Below are positions 17,825-26,072 of a stretch of 64,000 nt of DNA, piece by piece. The notes under the pieces are model-generated. The model worked only from the letters and a program-made list of their open reading frames with translations. It searched no databases and had not been told where the DNA came from. Position numbers and translations under genes: made by a program. The stretch comes from [Ruminococcus] torques ATCC 27756 (GTDB taxonomy: Bacteria > Bacillota > Clostridia > Lachnospirales > Lachnospiraceae). Each line of letters begins with the position of its first letter. Position 1 is the stretch's first letter. The DNA lies in contig NZ_DS264383.1 in the NCBI RefSeq assembly GCF_000153925.1, positions 1-64,000 on the forward strand, written 5' to 3'.

Positions 17825-17957
17825 GAAAAAATATGATTGTGCGACCTGCCCTTATCCCCGCTATAAGGAAGGGACGGTTATTTTCTGCGATGTATGTATG
17901 CAGAAGATTTTAGACAGGAAGAAAGAAAAACAGCGACAGGAGGATGGGAATGAGTAA
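17808..17957 (+). CDS. 49-residue Cys-rich zinc-ribbon-like protein
   Basis: Starts at ATG 17808 after AGAGGAATCACA, overlapping the previous gene by 17 bp. Contains CATCPYP and CDVCMQK, i.e. two CxxC knuckles about 17 residues apart, a likely zinc ribbon. Short charged tail. Part of the coupled small-gene run. Confidence 0.62.
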   Translation: MTENAKKKYDCATCPYPRYKEGTVIFCDVCMQKILDRKKEKQRQEDGNE

Positions 17958-18552
17958 GGAAAAACGAATGGCAGGCTCTTATGAGATTGAGCAGAGCATT
18001 TATATCGGCGAAAAGGAAGTGCTGTTTGGGGTAAATAAGGCGGAAGAATATCCCTTTATGGTCTGTTACTGTTCTTATAACAATCCCCTGTCTGCCCCGT
18101 GGTGTACGGAAGCTATTGGTACGGACGATTATCTGGAAGCGATGCAGGTGTTTACAGACCGAGTACAGGCACAGATCGAGCTTGTAAAAACGGAGCAGGA
18201 ACAATACCGCTTTGATAAAACACCGTTTACTGTTTCCGACTGTATTCCCGATAATCACAGCTCGAATATCGTCGGCAAGGTGGTGGTTATCAACGCCGAG
18301 CCGAAACGATATGAATATCAGCACGCTGCCTATCAGCTTGTATTGGCAGACGGTGGACACGGTGCAACAGGCGGCAGAGGGCAGGCGGTGTTTGGCACTT
18401 GCCTTGCCACAGGTGAGCGTGGCAGATGGGAAAGATATGATGTGCTTGGGGAAATCAAGCCAGAAAAAATGCCAGAGTGGGCAAAGGAAGCTCTCACAAA
18501 ACTGAAAGTACAGCAGAAAGAGAAAAAAACGCACAGTCGGGAGGAACGCTGA
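17950..18552 (+). CDS. Conserved element protein, two-part
   Basis: About 200 residues. ATG 17950 is 6 nt after AGGAGG; the ATG at 17944 abuts it and is less likely. Residues 1-80 resemble the whole of the 17552 product. The remaining part carries 'FTVSDCIPDNHSSNIVGKVVVI' and a glycine-rich 'GGHGATGGRGQAVFGTCLATGERGRW' segment of unknown role. Tandem paralogue with an added domain. No enzymatic motif identified. Confidence 0.7.
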   Translation: MSKEKRMAGSYEIEQSIYIGEKEVLFGVNKAEEYPFMVCYCSYNNPLSAPWCTEAIGTDDYLEAMQVFTDRVQAQIELVKTEQEQYRFDKTPFTVSDCIPDNHSSNIVGKVVVINAEPKRYEYQHAAYQLVLADGGHGATGGRGQAVFGTCLATGERGRWERYDVLGEIKPEKMPEWAKEALTKLKVQQKEKKTHSREER

Positions 18553-18553
18553 T

Positions 18554-19249
18554 ATGGAGATACGACCATTAACCCCGACAGAACAGAAATACACTTATGC
18601 CCAAAGTATGCAGATTGAGGGGCAGACAGGTACAATCGGACATCTGCGTGGAGATTTTGCAACAACAGGCTATGGCTTTTATACCACTTGGTTTGATACC
18701 AGACCCCAATGGAAAACGGACGAATTTAAGGCAGACCTTGATACCGTCATCAATGCTTTGCGGGAGGATAAGGGACTTTTGCACAACCGTTATGATATGG
18801 GTGCTTTTGCAAGGAAATATCCTGAAAGTGCGATGCAAGGGAATTATTGTACGGAATATGGTTTTCGTGTGGACACAGGAAAGCACGCTTTTCTATTTCG
18901 GTGCAATCCCACCAAAGGCGATTATAACTTTTACTGTTATTGCTATGTGAAGGAATGGCTGAATCAGCATATGGAAAAAGCTGAGCAGGGCATCCGTTTT
19001 ATTGATACGCAGTATAAAGAACTGTTCCGTATCCCAGACGGTGGGAAGATTATGGTAACGACCGCTTGGGGCGAAAAACGGGAATACACCTGCCGCTTTA
19101 TTGACGAATATCATACGGAGGTCGGTAACAACCTGTATCATATCGGTGAGTTTGCCGAGTTTCTGCACAAAAACGGTGCAGCCTGTGATCCGATCAGTAA
19201 AGAGCCGCAGGCAACAAAAGCACCGAAGCACAAAGACTATGAACGATAG
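18554..19249 (+). CDS. Conserved hypothetical element protein
   Basis: 231 residues beginning MEIRPLTPTEQKYTYAQS. Soluble, with aromatic-rich 'TTGYGFYTTWFDTRPQW' and a C-terminal stretch 'KIMVTTAWGEKREYTCRFIDEY' followed by 'VGNNLYHIGEFAEFL'. One base separates it from the upstream gene. The tail resembles small Tn1549-element proteins that end in 'DEYH(T)E(I/V)...YHI(C/G)EFAE'. Function unknown. Confidence 0.7.
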   Translation: MEIRPLTPTEQKYTYAQSMQIEGQTGTIGHLRGDFATTGYGFYTTWFDTRPQWKTDEFKADLDTVINALREDKGLLHNRYDMGAFARKYPESAMQGNYCTEYGFRVDTGKHAFLFRCNPTKGDYNFYCYCYVKEWLNQHMEKAEQGIRFIDTQYKELFRIPDGGKIMVTTAWGEKREYTCRFIDEYHTEVGNNLYHIGEFAEFLHKNGAACDPISKEPQATKAPKHKDYER

Positions 19250-19262
19250 GAGGGATGGGACA

Positions 19263-19472
19263 ATGGCAGTCAACCAGAAAGCGGTAAAGGTTTTGAATAA
19301 AGTCTTTGAAGCAGGCTTTGCAGATGAAAAGGCAATCGCTTCTATGACAATGGACGATATTCTTTCCATGCAGGGCATTACGGTGGCAGATATTACCCTG
19401 ATCAACGACCTGCAAAAGAGTATCAAATCGAACAAGGTCATTTCCTTTCTTGGTGGTGGTATGAATGAGTGA
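19263..19472 (+). CDS. 69-residue element protein
   Basis: Starts at ATG 19263 (GGAGGGATGGGACA upstream), not at the far-upstream in-frame ATG. All-helical: 'QKAVKVLNKVFEAGFADEKAI', then 'MTMDDILSMQGITVADITLIN', which reads like a helix-turn-helix or SAP-like unit. Overlaps the next gene by 8 bp. Function unknown. Confidence 0.65.
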   Translation: MAVNQKAVKVLNKVFEAGFADEKAIASMTMDDILSMQGITVADITLINDLQKSIKSNKVISFLGGGMNE

Positions 19473-19668
19473 AAAAAGAATGATCCATTTCAAAAATGAA
19501 GAAAACGGGATTGAAGTTTCTGTTCCAGACGGAGGTATGCTTCGGCTGTTTTCTGAAAACGGGGATGCACAATGTGTCCTTTGCCGCTATGTAGATGAAA
19601 ACCACACAGAGATTGACGGTGTTCTGTATGGACACCAAAGACTTTATCAGACGAATGAAACACAATAA
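19465..19668 (+). CDS. 67-residue beta-rich element protein
   Basis: MSEKRMIHFKNEENGIEVSV start; predicted beta structure, ending with 'DENHTEIDGVLYGHQRLYQ'. That tail is similar to the tail of the 18554 protein ('DEYHTEVGNNLYHIGEF'), suggesting a shared small domain. Coupled to the previous gene through an 8-bp overlap. Confidence 0.62.
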   Translation: MSEKRMIHFKNEENGIEVSVPDGGMLRLFSENGDAQCVLCRYVDENHTEIDGVLYGHQRLYQTNETQ

Positions 19669-19724
19669 AATCAGTTACGCTCCTGCCTGATCGCAGGGGC
19701 AGATAACAAGGAGGTGTAAAGAAA

Positions 19725-20363
19725 ATGGCTGCAAAGTATCAGCTAATCACGGAGCTGTATCGGCGTACAGGCGTGTCGGTTGCGAAAAGTCCGCAGGCGT
19801 GGCAGAGTTTTCTGTCCTCTGCCTGCCGCAACTATAAGTGCCGCTTTGACGAACAGCTCTTAATCTATGCTCAACGCCCCGATGCCGTAGCTGTGGCAGA
19901 GCTTGGCACTTGGAATAAACTCTTTAAGCGGTGGGTAAATAAAGACAGCAAAGGGATTGCCGTGTTCGACCCAAAAGGTCGTAGGAACACGCTGAAATAC
20001 TACTTTGATATATCCGATACCCACGAGGGTTATTATGGAAGTCGTCCTGTTCCGATCTGGCAGATGGATGAGCGATATGAGCAGGCAGTAAAGGAAAGGC
20101 TTTCTGACCGTTTCGGAGAGATTGAAGAAACAGACTTGGCGGAAACACTTTTTAAGACTGCTGAGAACGCTGTGGAGGACAATCTTCCCGATTACCTGTC
20201 ACAGCTCAAAAGCGTAACTCAAGACAGTTTTTTAGAGGGACTGGATGAATACAACATTGAAGTGCTGTATAAGAGGCTTGCGGTCAACAGCGTGGCATGC
20301 ACTGAATTTGATTATCCATCTTACGACGGATACCAAATTCGCTTGTTAGGGGCTGTCCCCTAA
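19725..20363 (+). CDS. N-terminal stub of a giant Tn1549-type helicase/methylase
   Basis: 212 residues that match the N-terminus of the very large (usually more than 2000 residues) SNF2-helicase/DNA-methylase proteins of Tn1549-like elements: 'LYRRTGVSVAKSPQAWQSFL', 'YKCRFDEQLLIYAQRPDA' and 'KGIAVFDPKGRRNTLKYYFD'. The frame then ends abruptly with 'YQIRLLGAVP', well before any helicase or methylase motif. Start GGAGGTG-ATG is intact. The downstream genes (DUF3789-like, mobC, relaxase) follow in normal order, so the missing part was removed by internal deletion. The stub is unlikely to have enzymatic activity. Confidence 0.8.
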   Translation: MAAKYQLITELYRRTGVSVAKSPQAWQSFLSSACRNYKCRFDEQLLIYAQRPDAVAVAELGTWNKLFKRWVNKDSKGIAVFDPKGRRNTLKYYFDISDTHEGYYGSRPVPIWQMDERYEQAVKERLSDRFGEIEETDLAETLFKTAENAVEDNLPDYLSQLKSVTQDSFLEGLDEYNIEVLYKRLAVNSVACTEFDYPSYDGYQIRLLGAVP

Positions 20364-20396
20364 TACCCCCAATATCAAAGAAAGGAATTTTTAAGA

Positions 20397-20516
20397 ATGA
20401 GTGAGTGTATCTCTTTTATCATCGGCACAATGGTCGGCAGTCTGACAGGTGTTGTGCTGATGTGCTGTTTGCAGATAGGAAGGCTTTCCGACAGAAAGGG
20501 TGTGACCGATGCGTAA
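20397..20516 (+). CDS. 39-residue DUF3789-like membrane peptide
   Basis: ATG 20397 after AAAGGAATTTTTAAGA. One membrane helix ('FIIGTMVGSLTGVVLMCCLQIG') and a short charged tail. Such peptides are constant neighbours of MobC and relaxase in Tn1549-like elements. Its stop overlaps the mobC start. Confidence 0.7.
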   Translation: MSECISFIIGTMVGSLTGVVLMCCLQIGRLSDRKGVTDA

Positions 20517-20841
20517 ACGAAATGTACAGATACTCTTTCGGCTGACGGAGGAGGAAGCCGATGAACTTAATGAGCTTGTGAGAAAGTCGGGGCGTTCCAA
20601 AGAAGCGTTTTTAAGGGCGATGGTGAAAGGCTACCGTCTGTGTGAAAAGCCTGCCCCAGAGTTTTACCAGATGATGCGTGAGCTGTCTGCCATTGGCAAC
20701 CGTATCAATCAGCTTGCGGCAAAAGCCAATGCCCTGAACTTTGTGGACGCACCGATGCTTACGGAAGAAGCAGTTAAGTGGCGGCAGTTCCAGATGGACA
20801 TTCGCAAGAAGTATCTGCTTCCGAAAAAGGGATCGGGGTAA
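20509..20841 (+). CDS. mobC: MobC-family relaxosome accessory protein
   Basis: 110 residues. The N-terminus 'RNVQILFRLTEEEADELNELV' is a ribbon-helix-helix, and the C-terminal half 'ELSAIGNRINQLAAKANA' is the MobC signature. It should bind oriT and help the relaxase open DNA. Overlaps the DUF3789-like gene by 8 bp and the relaxase by a TAATG junction. Confidence 0.88.
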   Translation: MRKRNVQILFRLTEEEADELNELVRKSGRSKEAFLRAMVKGYRLCEKPAPEFYQMMRELSAIGNRINQLAAKANALNFVDAPMLTEEAVKWRQFQMDIRKKYLLPKKGSG

Positions 20842-22253
20842 TGGCTGTCTGTGAGATATGGGATGTGAAAGGCAGGCTTGACCACCCTATCGACTACGCC
20901 AAAAATCCAGAAAAGACCGTCAATCCCAAATACACGGAAGCAGACTTGCAGGCATTAGGTGATGTGATGAAATACGCTACTAACGGAGAAAAAACGGAGA
21001 AGCAGTTTTTTGTCACAGGCGTCAACTGTGATCCCGCCACCGCAAGGGATGAAATGATGATAACGAAAGGGCAATGGCAGGATGAGAGTGAGATTGTCTG
21101 CTATCACGGCTACCAGAGTTTTAAGAAGGGCGAGGTCACGCCAGAGCAGGCTCACGAGGTCGGGGTGAAACTTGCCGAGCGTATGTGGGGCGATCGATTT
21201 CAAGTGATTGTCGCCACTCATTTGAATACGGACTGTCTGCATAACCATTTTGTGTTAAATTCCGTATCCTTTGCGGACGGGAAGCATTACCACGACAATA
21301 AGAAAAACCTGCGTCTGCTCCGCAAGCGGTCGGATGAGCTGAGTCGTGAGTATGCCCTGTCCGTGATTGAACAGCCAAGCGGCAGGAAGAAGCCTTACGC
21401 TCTTTATCAGGCGGAGAAGCAGGGACTTCCTACCAGAGATACGGTGGCAAGGCAGGCGGTGGACGAAGCCATCAGCAAATCGTTTACGCTGAAAGACTTT
21501 GACCGTGAGCTGTTAAAGATGGGCTACCGCATTAACTTTGACCCAAACCGTAAGTATTGGACGATCATCGGGAAAGGATGGCAAAGACCCAAACGGCTTT
21601 ACAAGCTGGGCGAAGATTATACCAATGACCGCATTGTGGAGCGTATCAAGGAAAATTCCTATGCCGTCAGATTTTCACAGTTTGCCAAGTCCACAAAAGA
21701 AGTTAAGGTTTTCCGTGTCCGAGGGACAATGAAAAATGCCCGAAAGATAGGCGGATTGCGGGGGCTGTATCTTCATTACTGTTATAAGCTCGGCATCCTG
21801 CCAAAAGGCAGAAAACAAGATTATGCGAAGCTCCATTATCTTTTGAAGGACGACCTTATGAAGATGGAGATGATCGCAAAGGAAACAAGGCTGCTTTGCC
21901 GCTGTCATATTGACACCGCAGAGCAGCTTTTGTCATATCAGGCTTCTCTGACAACGGAGATGGCAGAGCTGACCGCAAAGCGTAAGGGACTTTATTCCCT
22001 CTCCCGCAAAGCAAGCGGCGAAGAAAAAGAGGCGGTCAAGGCTCAGATTTCCGAGATTACAGGGCGGCTTAACACGATACGAAAGGAGGTCAGACTGTGT
22101 GAGGGCATCGAAGTCCGAAGCGGTGTCTTAAAAGAGAAGTTGCAAACCATTCGGACAGAAGAACAGGAAACCAAACGAGAGGAGCTGATGAAGAATGAAC
22201 ACAGGCGGCGAAGCGGCAGAACAGATCGTCCGAATGAGCTTGGAGGGCTTTGA
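20841..22253 (+). CDS. Relaxase (Tn1549 type)
   Basis: About 470 residues. The start is ATG 20841 inside TAATG; the longer frame from 20778 is not needed. The relaxase domain shows a candidate catalytic Tyr in 'HPIDYAKNPEKT' and the metal-binding 'THLNTDCLHNHFVLNSVSF' histidine triad. The C-terminal half is a charged coiled coil ('ELTAKRKGLYSLSRKA...'). It nicks oriT and pilots the strand during transfer. Length is normal, so mobilization by another element remains possible even though the coupling protein is broken. Confidence 0.92.
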   Translation: MAVCEIWDVKGRLDHPIDYAKNPEKTVNPKYTEADLQALGDVMKYATNGEKTEKQFFVTGVNCDPATARDEMMITKGQWQDESEIVCYHGYQSFKKGEVTPEQAHEVGVKLAERMWGDRFQVIVATHLNTDCLHNHFVLNSVSFADGKHYHDNKKNLRLLRKRSDELSREYALSVIEQPSGRKKPYALYQAEKQGLPTRDTVARQAVDEAISKSFTLKDFDRELLKMGYRINFDPNRKYWTIIGKGWQRPKRLYKLGEDYTNDRIVERIKENSYAVRFSQFAKSTKEVKVFRVRGTMKNARKIGGLRGLYLHYCYKLGILPKGRKQDYAKLHYLLKDDLMKMEMIAKETRLLCRCHIDTAEQLLSYQASLTTEMAELTAKRKGLYSLSRKASGEEKEAVKAQISEITGRLNTIRKEVRLCEGIEVRSGVLKEKLQTIRTEEQETKREELMKNEHRRRSGRTDRPNELGGL

Positions 22254-23013
22254 GGTCGCTGCCAAAATTACAGGGGCAGGGGCGAAGAATATTGCCATCC
22301 TGCTCTATACCATTCTCAAGGAAGAAAAGAAAACAAAAGGAAAATCAAGGCTTACCAATATGCTCCGTTCTGGCAAGGAACTGAAAGTCTTTACGGTCAG
22401 GCGTGGCGACCTGAAAAAATTTACGCAGGAAGCCAAACGGTACGGAGTTCTTTACTGTGTATTGGCTGACCGAAAAAATAAAGACCCCAATGCGGTTGTG
22501 GATGTGATCGCCAGAGCAGAGGACGCATCGAAAATCAGCCGAATTGTGGAACGCTTCAGCTTGGCGTCTGTGGATACCGCTACCATCGTACAGGAAGCGG
22601 AAAGGACAAAAGACGGTAAGTCGGCAAAGACAGGGCAGCCAGAGCCAGACATCGGGGTACAGGAAAAAGCACAGAAGGATCAATTATTAGATGCCCTGAT
22701 GGGGAAGCCTGTCCAGAAAGAGGACAATGCCCCAAACCCCTCGGTGGCAAAGACAGAAAAGTCCCCTCTGTCCGAGCCTACCTTAGAGAAGCGAAGCAAG
22801 TCCGCAGAGGGGGCTACTTTGAATAAGGAGAAACCATCCGTCAAGGAAGAACTGCGGAAAATCAAAGAGAGCCGTAAGGAACAGGAAACAGAAGTTTCTC
22901 CGACTCTCAATCAGGAAAAATCTTCCAATCAGGCAAAGCAGCCTGTGAAAAAGACAGAGCATAAGCAGCCTGCCAGACGGAAGAAACCGAAAAAATCGAA
23001 AGGAGCAAGATAA
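22195..23013 (+). CDS. PcfB/DUF3801-family mobilization protein
   Basis: 272 residues. The first 150 have the PcfB pattern ('AAKITGAGAKNIAILLYTIL', 'FTVRRGDLKKFTQEAKRYGVLY', 'DVIARAEDASKISRIVERF'). The rest is a low-complexity Lys/Glu/Gln tail ending in basic 'ARRKKPKKSKGAR'. In pCF10, PcfB is a relaxosome component that contacts the coupling protein. Overlaps the relaxase by 59 bp and the next gene by TAATG. Confidence 0.85.
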   Translation: MNTGGEAAEQIVRMSLEGFEVAAKITGAGAKNIAILLYTILKEEKKTKGKSRLTNMLRSGKELKVFTVRRGDLKKFTQEAKRYGVLYCVLADRKNKDPNAVVDVIARAEDASKISRIVERFSLASVDTATIVQEAERTKDGKSAKTGQPEPDIGVQEKAQKDQLLDALMGKPVQKEDNAPNPSVAKTEKSPLSEPTLEKRSKSAEGATLNKEKPSVKEELRKIKESRKEQETEVSPTLNQEKSSNQAKQPVKKTEHKQPARRKKPKKSKGAR

Positions 23014-23873
23014 TGAGTATTTACGATGTATTTGGCGGCAGTAAGCCATTTAATAAGGAGGAATGGGCGGCACAAAAACAGGCACAGCGTAAGGAAGCCT
23101 ATGAAATGATTGACAACACTTGTGCCGAGATGCTTGCGGACGGAGATGCCTTTGGGCAGTATCTTGAGGTACAGGGGCGTTTTGACCGTTACTCTGTCAA
23201 CAATGCGATTTTAGTATCTGCCCAGATGCCTGAAGCGACTTCTTTGAAGGATAAAAATGCTTGGAAGCAGAGCCGTGTCTATGTAAATAAGGACGCCCAG
23301 AAGGTTATCATTCTTGAGCCAGGAAAAGAGTACACCCGTGAGGACGGGACAAAGGCAGTCGGTTACAATGCAAAAGAAGTTTATGATATTTCCGATACTT
23401 CCGCAGCAAACCGACAGCCGCCGCAGGAAAAGAAGGGAATGCGTGAGCTTGTATCAGCAATGATTGACGCAAGCCCTGTTGGTTTTCAGCCTGTGGACGA
23501 TCTGGAACTGCCTGCCTTTTATGACAGCGGACAGCAGACCATTTTTATTAAGACAGGGCTTAATGAGGAACAGCTCTTTGTGAGTATGGCAAAGGAAGTG
23601 TCGGCGGCAGTCTTTGATTTTAAGTATAACGAGAGCCGAGATGCGTCTGATTTTAAATCGTTCTGCGTTGCCTATATGGTAAGCTCCCGTTACGGTGTGG
23701 ATACAAGGGCGTTCCGTTTCGATAAGCTCCCCAAAGAGTATGAGAGAATGGACGCACAGGCACTCAAAGGCGAACTTGGTTCTATGCGTGATGTTCTGGG
23801 AGAAATTCAAAGCGAGATGTATAAGAGCCTTGAAAAGAATAAGCCTGCAAAAAGCAAAGAGCAGGAACGCTAA
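23013..23873 (+). CDS. ArdC-like ssDNA-binding antirestriction protein
   Basis: 286 residues. N-terminal region 'FGQYLEVQGRFDRYSVNNAILVSAQ' followed by 'KDAQKVIILEPGKEY' is the ArdC-like domain of conjugative elements. The C-terminal region resembles an IrrE/zincin fold ('LPAFYDSGQQTIFIKTGLNEEQ') but shows no HExxH motif ('SMAKEVSAAVF' instead), so no protease activity is expected. Probable role: protect incoming DNA in the new host. Translationally coupled to PcfB. Confidence 0.8.
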   Translation: MSIYDVFGGSKPFNKEEWAAQKQAQRKEAYEMIDNTCAEMLADGDAFGQYLEVQGRFDRYSVNNAILVSAQMPEATSLKDKNAWKQSRVYVNKDAQKVIILEPGKEYTREDGTKAVGYNAKEVYDISDTSAANRQPPQEKKGMRELVSAMIDASPVGFQPVDDLELPAFYDSGQQTIFIKTGLNEEQLFVSMAKEVSAAVFDFKYNESRDASDFKSFCVAYMVSSRYGVDTRAFRFDKLPKEYERMDAQALKGELGSMRDVLGEIQSEMYKSLEKNKPAKSKEQER

Positions 23874-23888
23874 GGAGAGGTGCTGCTT

Positions 23889-24086
23889 ATGAAAGAAGAA
23901 CGCTACCATCTGGCATTGGACGCTTATGATAAAAATATTGTCATCCGTGCCTTAAACACCTTGCGGACACAGCAGTTACAGGAGGAACGCCCCACCGACC
24001 CTGTGGATGAACTGATTATCAAGGTGTCCGAAGCTCCGAGCAGAAAGGTCAGGGTGCTGCCCTGCAAGTGCCGTGAGGAACGATAA
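23889..24086 (+). CDS. Small conserved element protein, copy 2
   Basis: 65 residues from ATG 23889 (GGAGAGGTG upstream). Paralogue of the island's first gene at 10397 (same 'RYH-x2-LD' start and 'DPVDELIIKVSEAPSRKVRVL' end). Basic Cys-containing tail CKCREER. Overlaps virD4 by 14 bp. Confidence 0.75.
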   Translation: MKEERYHLALDAYDKNIVIRALNTLRTQQLQEERPTDPVDELIIKVSEAPSRKVRVLPCKCREER

Positions 24087-24849
24087 CGATCAGAAAACGA
24101 GCCTGATCCTTGCCGTCTGCGGTATTCTTCCCATCGTGTGGTTTGCTCTCTTGACCGCCCCGTATGTAGATGGCGGTCTGGTGGAAATTATTGAAAACCT
24201 ACCCATAGCAATGAACAACCCGTTTCACATAACGGTGTGTGAGGACAGCGTAAAAACTGTCCTTCTTTTTTTGCTTGCTTACGGGATGGGGATCGGTATC
24301 TATCTTTCCACACGAAAGAATTACCGCAGGCGTGAGGAACACGGTTCTGCAAAATGGGGCAACGCAAGTGCTATCAACAAAAAATATCAAGACAAGAACC
24401 CGTCTGCGAATAAGCTGCTGACACAGAATGTCCGTATCGGTCTGGATGGGAAAAAGCACCGCCGAAACTTGAACATTCTTTGCTGCGGCGGTTCTGGGGC
24501 GGGAAAAACCCGCTTCTTTTGCAAGCCCAACGCTATGCAATGCAACACATCTATGGTGGTTTTAGACCCAAAGGGAGAAATCGTCCGAGATGTGGGAGGA
24601 CTGCTTGAAAAGAAAGGATATGAGGTGCGTGTCCTTGACCTTATCAATATGCACAAGAGCCATTGTTATAATCCCTTTGTCTATCTGAAGAACGATAACG
24701 ATGTGCAAAGGCTTGTGACCAATCTTTTTAAGGCAACGACCCCGAAAGGCAGCCAGTCGCAAGACCCGTTCTGGGATACGGCGGCAAGTATGCTGCTTTT
24801 GTCTTTGGTATTCTATCTCAAATACGAAGCACCAAGGGACAGGAAATGA
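24073..24849 (+). pseudogene. VirD4/TraG coupling protein, N-terminal part only
   Basis: 258 residues of a family that is normally about 600. GTG start within the previous gene. Two membrane segments (about 8-28 and 60-80), then 'REEHGSAKWGNASAINKKY', Walker A 'LCCGGSGAGKTRFFCKPN' and 'MVVLDPKGEIVRDVGGLLEK'. It stops at 'FYLKYEAPRDRK', before Walker B and the all-alpha domain. ATP hydrolysis and pumping should be lost. The break point coincides with the switch to unrelated genes, so the whole VirB-like channel region has gone. Confidence 0.85.
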
Positions 24850-25091
24850 AGAAAGACCGTATTCCAGCGTATAAGACGGAATGCGGTCTTTTGCCATATA
24901 GTGAAGCCAGAAAAAAAAAATACACATCTAAGCAGTTGGAACAATTGGCATATGTCCCAAGTGCATTGCCGCGATACCTTGTGCTTCAGTCCTTTGATTT
25001 TACACAAGACAGTATGGATATACTTCTTCGATATGAGGAATTATTTCAAAAGCAATCCCAATGTAAGAGAGAGTGGAGGGAACAAAGATAA
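24846..25091 (+). CDS. Hypothetical protein at the junction of two elements
   Basis: 81 residues, basic ('MKKDRIPAYKTECGLLPYSEARKKKYTSKQ'). ATGA overlap with the virD4 stop. Contains 'EQLAYVPSALPRYLVLQSFDF'. Probably the first gene of the second element or a fragment of one of its genes. No family recognised. Confidence 0.45.
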   Translation: MKKDRIPAYKTECGLLPYSEARKKKYTSKQLEQLAYVPSALPRYLVLQSFDFTQDSMDILLRYEELFQKQSQCKREWREQR

Positions 25092-25147
25092 AGGAGAGGG
25101 GGAAAAGAAGAGGGGAGAAGAATTATAGGAAATGTTTCTTTTCCGGT

Positions 25148-25384
25148 TTAGAGAAGCCCGGAAAAGAATGTGTTGATATCGGTATGGAAGATTTTTGCAA
25201 GGGCAACAAGTTCCGATACCTTGATGTTCATACGGTTGGTCTCCAGTTTAGCATAGGTACTTTTGGACATGGAGATACCCATCAGGTTTAACTTTGCAAT
25301 GACCTGGTCTTGCGTAAGTTTGTTTTGATAACGGATGGCTTGGATATTTTTGCCGATATCCATGTCTGGTCTGATCTTCTGCAT
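25148..25384 (-). CDS. XRE-family helix-turn-helix regulator
   Basis: 78 residues, essentially one HTH domain: 'IGKNIQAIRYQNKLTQDQVI' and 'MSKSTYAKLETNRMNIKVSEL', then 'ALAKIFHTDINTFF'. GAGAGGA precedes ATG. Transcribed away from the small genes at 25502-25903, across a 117-bp gap holding two copies of a 14-bp repeat, the usual arrangement of a self-regulating repressor. Confidence 0.88.
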   Translation of the reverse strand: MQKIRPDMDIGKNIQAIRYQNKLTQDQVIAKLNLMGISMSKSTYAKLETNRMNIKVSELVALAKIFHTDINTFFSGLL

Positions 25385-25406
25385 GATAGAGTCCTCTCAT
25401 TCCTTG

Positions 25407-25473
25407 ATGTTTCGTAATAAAGAAACTTTATATTGATTTTACTGAGTTCACTTTTTATAATGTTTCGTAATAA
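25407..25473. promoter_or_regulatory. Divergent control region with operator repeats
   Basis: ATGTTTCGTAATAA occurs at 25407-25420 and 25460-25473. Between them is a rightward promoter, TTGATT (25433-25438), 17 bp, TATAAT (25456-25461). The second repeat covers the end of the -10 box and the transcription start region. Likely operators for the adjacent XRE protein. Confidence 0.65.
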
Positions 25474-25501
25474 GGAATTATTTATGCAAAGGGGAATGAT
25501 T

Positions 25502-25633
25502 ATGTATCAGAGCGATATAGAACGGTTTGCTTTCCTGTTTTTATGTGGAAAGCGTGACAGGGCAATCCTGATGGGAATAGAAAAAATGACATTTTCAGAT
25601 TTGGACAGGCTGACATATGTGACTGATTTTTAA
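25502..25633 (+). CDS. 43-residue small protein
   Basis: ATG 25502 is 7 nt after AAAGGGG. Sequence 'MYQSDIERFAFLFLCGKRDR', then 'AILMGIEKMTFSDLDRLTYV'. First gene of the rightward unit repressed by the XRE protein. Function unknown. Confidence 0.5.
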   Translation: MYQSDIERFAFLFLCGKRDRAILMGIEKMTFSDLDRLTYVTDF

Positions 25634-25636
25634 GGC

Positions 25637-25903
25637 TTGAAATTATATAACCTAGAAATCTGGAATGAATTTGCAGGGCAGTTTGGCGAACAATTTCGCC
25701 AGTTGGAATTATTATATGATGAAACCTGCAGCATCGTGTCCTTGGAGTCTACAGAAGCAGATGAGCATTTGCATGAACGATGGATACAGGAATTTTGCAC
25801 ACAGATATTGGATGAGGAAGTTCGGAAACAGCTGGAACAAATTATAAAACAACAATATCAGGAAAAAGAGATGGTAGATCCCACAGAGACAGACATCGTG
25901 TAG
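25637..25903 (+). CDS. Hypothetical acidic protein
   Basis: 88 residues from a TTG start three bases after the previous stop. Acidic helices ('WNEFAGQFGEQFRQLELLYD', 'EVRKQLEQIIKQQYQEKEM'). Its last codons and stop lie inside the left copy of a 40-bp direct repeat. Not recognised. Confidence 0.5.
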   Translation: MKLYNLEIWNEFAGQFGEQFRQLELLYDETCSIVSLESTEADEHLHERWIQEFCTQILDEEVRKQLEQIIKQQYQEKEMVDPTETDIV

Positions 25904-25915
25904 GTGCCTGTCTTT
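25876..25915. repeat. 40-bp direct repeat, left copy
   Basis: Starts AGATCCCACAGAGAC and ends GTGCCTGTCTTT; identical to 26815-26854. Contains the stop of the upstream gene and a hairpin AGACAG/CTGTCT. Confidence 0.9.
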
Positions 25916-26072
25916 ATGATTAAAGATGTATTTTTAGGATGCTTAAATTTAGAAATAAAAGAAAAGAGATTATTTGATTAGATAATGCGGTAATGGTATT
26001 AAATGGAAAAGGAAAGGGATTTATGGTATATTATCTATTGAGAAAGAATTGAAAATACATGAGGTAAGAAAT

